DNA from: Thamnaconus septentrionalis
Lineage: Eukaryota; Chordata; Actinopteri; Tetraodontiformes; Monacanthidae
Assembly: GCA_009823395.1 (NCBI GenBank)
Contig: CM020513.1
Coordinates: 6,613,001 to 6,677,000 of the forward strand
Direction: 5' to 3'
Length of the DNA stretch: 64,000 nucleotides
Shown: one piece after another, positions 55,850 to 64,000 of the stretch
Position numbering within the stretch: the first letter of the stretch is position 1
How the letters are laid out: each line of letters starts with the position of its first letter
Notes under the pieces: generated by a model
The model's input: the letters and a program-made list of their open reading frames with translations, nothing else
Told to the model about the DNA's origin: nothing
The model's database searches: none
Program-made: the position numbers and the translations under genes

Positions 55850-56000
55850 TCAATTGACTGCAAAAATTTGCAGTCCATGCGTTCTGAACTGAACTATGGC
55901 AAAAACGTTTAGGAGCTCATTCAGATGAGGGGGGCCGAGGTGGGATCGAACCCACAATCTGCGCCCCTCAGGAAACTGTGACTGCAGAGCCACCGTACCC
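55850..56000 (-). repeat. Possible tRNA-derived SINE remnant
   Basis: On the minus strand, GGTACGGTGGCTCTGCAGTC is followed about 30 bases later by a T-arm-like GTGGGTTCGATCCCAC. The order and wording resemble the tRNA-like heads of common teleost SINEs (GCACGGTGGCTCAGTGG..GGGTTCGAATCCC). The acceptor stem does not pair, so it is not a functional tRNA gene. Confidence 0.4.
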
Positions 56001-56130
56001 GAACCCGAAACCGGACCCGAATCCCGGTGCTGCCGCTCTTGGGAGGCCCACAGACCGAGCAACATCACGGTCACCAGCACCATCAGTGATGTCATCACGG
56101 CGCGCGCACTCGTTAGACGCCTTTCAGGAG

Positions 56131-56290
56131 GCTCACCTGAACGCATGTCCGTCCTGAACCAGGTCCGCCGGGGAGAGGAGGAAGGAGGAGCAGATTGTCC
56201 GTCCGTCCGTCCGTCCGTCCGGTCGACCGGGACTGAGCACCAGGGCCGCGCCGCTCCTCCTACGACAGGGGCTTATAACGGAGACCGCAC
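56131..56290 (-). promoter_or_regulatory. gramd2a: Probable gramd2a leader exon and promoter
   Basis: On the minus strand a CpG-rich segment ends in ATGCGTTCAG followed by a consensus donor GTGAGC. It would splice to the acceptor at about 53408, 14 nt upstream of the gramd2a start codon. A four-unit GGAC repeat (56201-56220) lies within it. Joined this way, the leader contains a short upstream reading frame that stops just before the main start. Transcript data are needed, so this is inference from splice sites alone. Confidence 0.4.
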
Positions 56291-57404
56291 CGGAAGTGGC
56301 ATGGCCTTCATAATAAAAGGTTGTCACCCACTTCCGGTTTCTCAAGTCAGCGCGTGCGTCTGGCTGCGTGCCGGCAGTGGGATTTCACAGGAAAGCCGTA
56401 TATTGTTCTTATTTTCCAATTGGTTCCTGTTTTTTTTTTTTTTTTTTAATGTTTGTTTAATTTGTGCAGGAGACCTTCAGTTTGACTGAAGCTTCGACAT
56501 TTAAACCGAACAGCTGCGTCCTCATGTGGCCTAAATATCAATTACACTTTAAAGCTACAGACCGCTCTAGAGAGGACAATGATTCCCTGCATCAACAAAG
56601 TATTGTCACCCGTGATTTACTTTGACCTTATCAGAAAAATCGTATTTTTTTCCCCTCAGAAAATTCTTAAATGTGCATTTCGTTGGTTTCTCCAGTCATA
56701 GTATAAATAGGTTCTTGAAGCTCAGGATGAGGTAAAAAAAAAAAAATCTACTATAACATCATTTGAAAAAACCACCAATAGCAGCATGCAAGATGAGATG
56801 GGTGTTAACATCTTCTTTCCACCAGAGGGCGCTTCACCCATTCTTTACAACGCAGCCTCTGGAGTTGTAACATGTTGGTAGCAACGCCTGAAATATTTAT
56901 TAAATCTTTATTATTTTTGTGTGATAACATCAAAGAGGCAATTTAATGTTTCCGAGGGAAAGAGCTGGAAGCAGAATGGCTGTGGTGGAACAGGTCGTGA
57001 CAATCTGTGGACATGACGACTCGCTTCCCTAGAGAGATTGTAGGTGTAGATCTAAAGATGTGTTTTGTTAATTGGTCATAATTGAGCTTCGCCAGCTGCA
57101 TGACTTTGGACTGAACTTTGAAATGACTCCCTGTCGCTTTAAATCTCCTCATCCAGACCTGGTTGTGAGTCTGGACTAGGTGCTGACTGACCTGGCACCC
57201 ACGCCGAGTCCTTTTTGTGATGTGTCGTGGACAGAGGAAATGATTGGCGGGGGAGGGGTCGGCACGCCGTTTTCACCAGCTACAGGTTTAATATCAGATC
57301 AACAACAGTAGAAAAACAGAGGCAGAGGCTACCAGACAAAAAGAAGAGTAGGAAACCAACAGCATCCAACAGGCTCTTTAAAATAATTCCTCTGTACAGT
57401 ATTT

Positions 57405-57445
<41 letters not shown>

Positions 57446-57734
57446 CGCACACACCCCACACACGCACGCTTGACGCACACACACAGAGTACAGTACAGCT
57501 ACACACTGAGGAGCCTGAGGATGCGGCATCAGTCCCAATGCTGCCCTCTGATTGGTCCGTCCTCCTCCGTCCACAGTGAGTTTCACTTCCTGCAGTGCTT
57601 CCTGGGTGGGGGGGGGTAAGAGGGGAGGAGCGCGTGTGGCGAGTCTGCCCCTCCAAAAGAGCCGCGAGAGAAAGTCCGAGGGCTCCGCAGAAACAGGAAG
57701 TGACTCCCAGAACCGTCCGACCCGCTTCCAAAAC

Positions 57735-57749
57735 GGCGGCGGCGGCGGC

Positions 57750-57788
<39 letters not shown>
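57735..57788. repeat. GGC/CAG trinucleotide repeat
   Basis: A run of GGC units passes directly into about 13 CAG units in the presumed 3' UTR or flank of znf609. Confidence 0.9.
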
Positions 57789-57790
<2 letters not shown>

Positions 57791-58278
57791 TGTCTCCGCC
57801 CCATCAGCCAAGAACCTGCGCCGCCCGCCCACCCACCCGCCGGGACCGGCAGGACCAGGCGCAGGCCTCCAGTCCTCCTGAGGGGCGGGGCTGGCTGTCT
57901 GGATGGGTGTCCAGGCAGAGGAGTCAAACCAGCACCATTAAGCTGATGTCAAAAAACACAAAGACGCTTCTTCTTCCATTGTGAGCCGGTCACATGGTTC
58001 CGGGTGCGGCGGAGGGTCAGCCAATCAGGTGTGCCTGTGGGAAGAGGTGGAATAAACACATAGAACACAATTAAAATTTTAAAAGAAGAGAATTCAGGCT
58101 AAATCAGATGAGTCAGCAGGAGCACAGGACGAGCGCGGTGTGTTTTAAAGTGTCACCATGATAACAGCGCAGGCCGCTCACCACAACCTGCTGCCGATCG
58201 GTCACCAGTAGGTGGAGCTGCACCCCGAGACAGGGACGTGAAACAGCGTGAGGGTGGCGGAGGCGTGTCTTACCGTTC

Positions 58279-58358
58279 TCACCTCCGCGAGGGGGTGTAC
58301 GTGGACGGCGCCGACGCCTGCTGACTGGCGACGATGGCTGAGGAGGAGAGACCTGTGG

Positions 58359-58438
<80 letters not shown>

Positions 58439-61400
58439 CGAGGTCAGTGTGGCTCCGCTCCCATCACGTGACCTCAGGGGTCACTGTGATGATGTCATTC
58501 TTGAGGCGTACACTTATTGGGCTGAAATCACATGTCCGGGCAGAGCAACGACGGCCTCACCTGAAGCGTAGGACAGGTCGTACTGTCCCGACAGCAGCGG
58601 GTAGCCCAGGTGGTGGTGGGAGGGCAGGATGCGCTGGGACGGCGAGGAGCGCGGCCGCTCGCCGTCCCGCTCCCTCTCGTGTGGCGCCTTGTTGTCCTGG
58701 ACGGACGGCGACTTGCTCTTGTACTGGCTGGCGTGCTGCTGCAGCAGTTCCAGGGCCTTGGCCTCGCTGGGCGGCTTCACCGTGGGACTGGAGCGGGACG
58801 GCTTCTCGCCCTCCTCCCCTGCCAAAGCCGCCGCCGCTGCTGCCGCAGCCGCCACCTTGCCGCCGTACGACGGGAAAGAGTAGCCGGCGGGCAGGTAGGA
58901 GCCTGAGAGAGAGAGAGAGAGAGGCGCTGAGAATCATCTTCATGAGCTCCAATCAGAGGAGTTTCACTCCTAAAAATGACCGAGTTAGCGGGGAGCTAGT
59001 TAGCACGGCGCTAACTTGGGGCTACAACAAGGAATCCATAGAAATCGATGGTTAAAAGTGTTGGCAACGACTTTGATAATCAAATCATTGCGTCGATCGA
59101 TAATTAGGACGTCACTCAAGGCTCGACTGGCAGAGGGTGGAGCATGCGGAGCAGAGCGCCCTCTACAGGGAAGGATTGATTCACATTTTTTCTTCATAAA
59201 TTATAATTTATTGTTTCTTCTGAATCATAGGTCCATTTCAACAAAAATAAACCTCTTTTTGTGCACTTATTTTTTTTTTTTTAAAGCACCTATGTTAGGT
59301 GTACAGTTGTATGTTTTTTGTTATTCCATTTATTTATTTATATTTTCAAATTATTCGTTTATGGAGATGACTATTTTTGGGGGAAGTTCTGCACTTTGAA
59401 TTTGCACTGTGACTTGTTTTATGCATTAAAAGGTGAAAATGAATGTTACTGTGATCTGATTCATCAATTAGACTAAAAAGAAAAAAAAAATTAAACAATT
59501 CATTCATGACTGAAATAATCAAAGCTGTTGCAGCCCTAGAGCTAACGGTTGCTAAACTAAGCTAATATTATTATATTCCTATATTTTTGGACATACATAT
59601 TTATATATTTATACTGCCTCCCCTTCTTTGACCGGGTTTTTATCCTTTGTCATCTTTTGTTAACATGACTTCTTGATTTTGACCAATTGTATCTAATCAT
59701 AATCAGAATTTTGTTCTGCAGTGCATCTCTGATGCAACATCGGAAAATGTAGGAATCTGAATCTGAGCTAAGCTAAGCGAAGCTCGCCTCTTACCGGGGT
59801 AGTTCTGCATCATGACCGAGGGCATGCCCCTGTACCCGGGGTGACTGGGCTCGTAGCCGTGGCCGTAGGCGTAGGGTCCGTGCACGTAGGGCATGTAGCC
59901 CTGGTGCTGCGCCAGCGGCGAGGAGAACTGCATGTGAGGTGGGCGGGGCTCCTTGCCCGGCCCCCGGTGCTCCTCCACCGGCAGCTGAGTCCTGCTCTCG
60001 GCCGCCTCTTTGGCCGCCGCCTCCTCTTTCTGCAGCAGAGCCTCCTTGGTCCGCTGCCGCTCCTCCTTCCCCTTCCTGTCTCGCTCGCGCTCCCTTTCCC
60101 TCTCCCTCTCCCTCTCTCGCTCGCGCTCCCGCTCGTCCTTCCACCGCTCATCCTCCTGCGGCTTGGCGGCGTCCGAGTATTTGTTGGGGTAGACGTACGG
60201 CCACAGGCGCGAATCGGGCTCCTGCAGAGAAGGTGAAAAGGACACAGTGTGTAATACTTGGCTTGATTTATGATTTTTTTTTATATTGGTAATTAGTTAA
60301 CATACAGCCCATAAATACATTAATAAAAGTGTATACTCGCAGTACAATAAAGGTAATTTGGTTTTCATACCCATAGACTGGTTCTTATTTATTTATAAGA
60401 ATATACATAGAGCAGTAAGGGTCTTGCTCCTAGTTAGATGCCATCTTGCACTGCCATAGTTTTAGGTATTTCTAAGGAAGCCTGGTGTGGACAATGCAGC
60501 TGGCTGACAGCGCATTTCATATTTAGGGTGAACACTCGCATCCTCGAATAAACCAACGAAGAAGAAAGTGGATCATTATCTAGGTATGTGTGTGGAGGCC
60601 ACCGTAGCTCACTGGCAAGCACAGGAGAGGGAGTGGGAGGAAAAGAGTGCTGCGATCTAAAATCTAACCACTTGATGTCGCTGTATCTTCTCAAAACCTC
60701 CAAACATTACACGCTTAACCTTTAAGAAGAATCGACGGCGAAAAGGAACGAGACCCGAAAAGTAAAGGCGCAGTTACCTGTCTGTACCACATGGCGGGCT
60801 CCACGCCCGACGGCCTCCCTGACTCCGCCCCCTGCTTGGGCTCCTCCTTCACGTGATGGGCCGCCGCCTCGCTCAGCTTCATCTTCAGGCCCTCCGGCTG
60901 TGCCGCGGGGGCTTTAGGCTCCTCCCCCTTGGACATGATGACCGACTTAGTCTGCTCGGAAGCAAGCGGGGCCTCCTTGGGCTTTGCCGGGTTGAGGAGA
61001 CCCTTGGCGCCCAGGTCGGTGAGGCTGGGGGCCCTGGACAGGGTGGGCGGCACCGAGGCCTTCTGCTTCCACTCGTCCTTCACGCCGCCGCCGTCCCGCT
61101 CCTTGACCTCGGCCTTCTTGTCGGCCTGCCGCTGCCGCTCCTCGTACTGCTGGCGGTAGGCGGGGTTGGAGGCCAGCAGGTGGGCGTGGTACGCCTGGTC
61201 CGGCGAGTACGTGTAGGGGGGGATGTAGTACTGGTTGTAGTAGAGCGGCTGGGCGTACATGTTGGAGCGCTGCTGGATGACGGAGGGCTGCTGGGGCCCC
61301 GGCTCCGGCTTGCGCTCGTCCTGAGGCTCCACCTTCAGCTTGACCTCCTCGCAGACCTCCGGCTGCTCCTCCTCCTTCTTCACCTTCACCTGGGCAGCGT

Positions 61401-63727
61401 CCACGTGCAGCGGCGGCGCCGCGGCGGGCGCGGCGCCCAGGCTGGGGTTGGGGTAGCCGGGCGAGTAATAGGAGTCGTAGCTGGGGTAGGAGTAGGGCGC
61501 CTCCTTGGCGGGGCCCTGCGGGGGGAACAGGGCCTTCTTGGCCGCCTCGCGGGGCCCCTGGTCGGGCTCCAGCTTGACCTTTAACCCCTCCGTCTTGGCC
61601 TCGCCGTCCTCGCCGGCGTCGGAGATGTCGGAGTAGGCGGGGCTGCCCGTCTTGACCGAGGCGCTGTCGCCGCCGTTCTGGCTGAGGTGCGCGGGGGCGG
61701 CCAGGCCCGCCTCCATCCGGCTGGCCACGCCGATGGACGGGCTGGGGGCGTTGTCCGAGAAGCTGTACACCTTGTCGGCCTCGGCCTTGATGCTGGCCAG
61801 CCGGCTCTGGTGCTCCGACGAGCCGTTGAGCAGCGGGTCGGACGAGTCCGAGTACGGGCTGCGGCCCTCCTCTGGCCTCCCGGCCCGGGGCCCCGCCTTG
61901 GGGCTGTCGCCCTCCTTGCCGCCGCCCTCCCTCTTCTTCTTGTCCTTCTTCTTCTTGTCCTTGCTGCCGGGGGGGCTGGAGGCGGGGTCGGCCAGCGGCG
62001 GCGCGTTTGGCTGGACGCTCTTCAGCTGCGGGCTCTTGGGCACCGACTGCACCACGGCGCCCAGGGCGGGGAGGCGGCCTGCAGGGCGAGGGGAGGGACA
62101 CCGGCGGAGGCGGTGGGCGGGCGGCTCGGCTTGGAGCCCTTCTGTGCCGCTGCCGCTGCAGCCGCCGCCGCCTTGTCCGTCTTCCCTCCCCCTGCTGCCG
62201 CCACCTTCTTGGCCTTCCTGTCGTCCATCCCGTCGTTGCTGGCCTCGTCCGTCAGGCACGTTCCCTCCTCGCCGCCGTCCGTGCCGTCGGGCTCCGCCTC
62301 TCCTCCTTCTTCTTCCCGCCCGCGACGCCAGCTTGCCTGGCCCGGCGAGGGAAGCTGTCGAAGCCGCCGCGGCCCTTGGGCGTGGCCCGGCGGGCGGCGA
62401 GACGGCGGCAGCGCCGCCGTTGCATGGGCGGCGTCGGGCTGGAGGGGCGGCTCGTCGCCGTACTCGCTGTCGGCGTCCTGGTCCAGGCGCACGTCCCCTC
62501 GTCGTGCAGCGCCCGCGCCTGGTGGTACTTCAGCCCGTTGATGTGCTTGTACTTCTTGTTGCAGTTGGGGTGGGGGCAGTCGATGAGCACCGGCGAGGAG
62601 CAGGCGCGGTCTGCCGGCGGTGGCGGCAGGTCCGACCGGGCGCCGCGGGCAGCGACAGGCGGCGGCGCTGCCGCCGCCGGTGGAGTTGGTCCTCATCCTC
62701 TTGGAGGCCTTGGTGTCCTCGGAGCTGGAGGTGGGCTCCATGTCCGACGCCGCTTGCTCTTCCTCTTGGCCGAGGACGACGGGCTCGCCTTCACGTCCTC
62801 GCCGCCGCCGCCGCCGCTGTCTGGCTGCTGCGTCGGCCCTTGCTGTTGGCCGCCGCCCCCCGCGTCTTGCTGCCGCCACCGCCGCCGCTGCCTCGGTTGT
62901 CCGAGGAGTTGCTGTTGTCGTTGAGCGGCGTGTTGCTTGCCGGGCGCATCCTCTTCCCGCGGCCGCGCCCGCTACGCATCTCCACGTCGCTGGTGGGCGA
63001 CTCGCAGAACCTGACGGGACGAGAAGGAGGATGGAAGGGGTGAGGACGTATGGATTTATCTCAAGGCGCCACACTTTGACCACTAAAATTTGAGACAGTG
63101 CGAGTCAATTTCCCATCGACTTACGCACATGCCACCAGAAAATAAGACAATTTTTGTGTGTTAATAGTTCAAAAGAAAAAAAAAAAGATTATTTAAACAC
63201 AAACATTTTGTTTAACTACTTACATTTCACAAACGTGCAACAGAACACTTATTTATCAACACTTATTTCTATATGTAAATAACTTGAATACATATTTTAT
63301 TTATTTTCTTTTTTAATTCTTCTCTGCACTGTATATGCTGCTGTACCATGAAAATTTCCCAAATGTGGGATAAATAAAGACATTCTTATCTTATCTGATT
63401 AAATATATTTTGTTGCCCAGAAGCTTCTGATTTATTTGGAGATCAGAAGTTTTACAATTCAAAACAGTGTGGTTTTGTACATTTATTATAAAAGTATTTT
63501 ATCAGTGATACAGAAAAAAAGAGAGGAATATTTTACTTTGCTAATCTATTTATAGTGGCACCCCTCAAATTTTAAGTCAAGAGGTATTACTTCTTTTTTT
63601 TTTAAGTTAGTTTGGAACTTGGTATCTGTAACAATCAGCGGCTCAGTATTCACAAAAAGGTTTAGTGGGTATAATAATTCAGCAGTTTTGATAGGAGCTC
63701 TTAATGTTGCTCTGACATTATCATTCC

Positions 63728-63767
<40 letters not shown>

Positions 63768-63894
63768 TTGTTTTAAACATCCAAAGACAAAAGATGTGCC
63801 GCCCACCTGGGAGGAGCCCAGTCGTGTCGGGTGCAGTCCAGCAGGGTCCCCACGTAGGTCTTGTTCCTCCAGGTGACGTTTACCACCAGCATGC
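58279..63894 (-). CDS. znf609: ZNF609, 3' two thirds (partial, runs off the right edge)
   Basis: The minus-strand exons in transcript order are 63807-63894, 60778-63010, 59795-60221, 58561-58902 and 58279-58352. ZNF609 is a nuclear C2H2 protein that works with Integrator and NIPBL/cohesin in transcription. The first exon reads [20 protein letters not shown], as in human ZNF609. The large exon has [12 protein letters not shown] and RGRGKRMRP motifs, the C2H2 finger [20 protein letters not shown] and DSEYGDEPP. It continues with [54 protein letters not shown] and EEWKQK-like DEWKQK. Later exons have [30 protein letters not shown] and SAIVASQQ, ending PSRR. Between about 62030 and 62830 the conserved protein switches frame at least six times. 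Elsewhere frames and phases are intact, including 1.25 kb of the same exon. Whether this is paralogue a or b is unknown. Confidence 0.88.
58362..58432. repeat. (GA)n microsatellite in the last znf609 intron
   Basis: Seventy-one bases of GA begin 10 bases upstream (on the minus strand) of the final exon acceptor at 58352. On the transcribed strand it is a pure CT polypyrimidine tract, so it may serve as an oversized splice-acceptor tract. Confidence 0.9.
60241..60500 (+). mobile_element. MITE-like interspersed repeat, copy 3 (znf609 intron)
   Basis: It is homologous to 3441-3720 and 8382-8680 across the core (TTGATTTATGATTTT, CATAAATACATTAATAAAAG, AAGAATATACATAGAGCA). Weak similarity between 60236-60260 and the complement of 60700-60722 hints at a longer, about 490-bp element of which the other two are internally shortened forms. 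Confidence 0.6.
63011..63806. other. znf609 intron
   Basis: It is AT-rich and holds no gene. It contains a LINE-like 3' tail near 63345-63395 (GTGGGATAAATAAAGAC) and an (ATT)n microsatellite at 63728-63768. Confidence 0.6.
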
Positions 63895-64000
63895 CTGCAG
63901 ACAGACAGACAGACAGACACAGGTCAGTTACACTTGTGTTTACAGACAGACAGACAGACAGACAGCAAGAGCAGTGCGTGCATCAGCAGCAGGGAGGTGT
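63895..64000. repeat. (CAGA)n repeats at the znf609 intron edge
   Basis: Two CAGA tetranucleotide tracts at about 63898-63920 and 63941-63965 begin a few bases beyond the acceptor of the exon at 63894. The window ends in this intron. Confidence 0.85.

Larger units (their letters stand above)
53395..58278. other. Region between the gramd2a start codon and the znf609 stop codon
   Basis: No conserved coding exon was recognised. Contents in order are: an acceptor at about 53409-53415 just upstream of the gramd2a start; a LINE-like AT-rich tail near 54250-54600; a C-run and (CT)n at 55245-55400; a 20-bp hairpin at 55463-55506; a tRNA-like SINE remnant near 55850-56000; the probable gramd2a leader exon at 56131-56290; and the znf609 3' UTR from 58278 downward. 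The 3' UTR may extend to a minus-strand signal near 56898 and contains (CA)n at 57410-57442 and a GCN tract at 57735-57788. Confidence 0.5.

Noticed and set aside
55915..55995. tRNA gene on the minus strand
   Set aside because: A T-arm-like GGGTTCGATCCC is present, but the acceptor and anticodon stems do not form. It was listed as a possible SINE remnant.
55850..56146. Small membrane protein on the minus strand (MTSLMVLVTVMLLGLW..)
   Set aside because: The frame crosses a consensus donor and runs into the SINE-like sequence. No homologue was recognised, so a chance frame is more likely.
60853..63043. Long open frames on the plus strand (for example 60853-61584 and 61652-63043)
   Set aside because: They are Arg/Leu/Pro-rich mirror frames of the GC-rich znf609 exon on the minus strand and show no domain or splice support.

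Overview
The window looks like nuclear DNA from a teleost fish, probably a percomorph. Its genes are split into many short exons with GT-AG introns, and the introns are full of CA, GA and TA microsatellites. It carries a teleost-type FISNA-NACHT-LRR immune receptor, and its proteins match vertebrate RFWD3, glutaminase, PRR5L, GRAMD2A and ZNF609. There is no rRNA, no CRISPR array and no bacterial-style gene packing.

Layout. 1-2458: AT-rich flank, then a CpG-rich promoter with a CRE site and the probable leader exon of rfwd3. 2459-9555 (+): rfwd3, 12 coding exons, 727 aa. 9556-12178: 3' UTR and intergenic DNA. 12179-20649 (+): an NLRC3-like NLR, 12 exons, 1147 aa, with repeated N-terminal exons and an antisense Gypsy relic in one intron. 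21956-29748 (+): a glutaminase-like gene, 20 exons, 625 aa. 29749-35705: intergenic or leader DNA with a well-defined hAT MITE. 35706-43311 (+): prr5l, 8 coding exons, 326 aa, with a 2.7 kb minisatellite in its first intron. 43312-45954: convergent 3' ends. 45955-53394 (-): gramd2a, 11 coding exons, 323 aa, with a probable leader exon near 56131-56290. 58279-63894 (-): the 3' two thirds of znf609, which runs off the right edge.

Most gene models were assembled exon by exon, and every splice phase closes. The exception is the large znf609 exon, where several single-base frame breaks cluster in a GC-rich 800 bp. Conserved protein continues on both sides, so I read them mainly as sequence errors.

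The genes do not form one pathway. rfwd3 acts in DNA repair, the NLR in innate immunity, prr5l in mTORC2, gramd2a at ER-plasma membrane contacts and znf609 in transcription. The most interesting locus is the glutaminase-like gene. The fold and the ankyrin tail are kept and all 20 exons are in frame, but essentially every known catalytic or substrate-binding residue is replaced. It reads as a conserved pseudoenzyme. Comparisons with human proteins rest on recalled sequences and should be confirmed by alignment.
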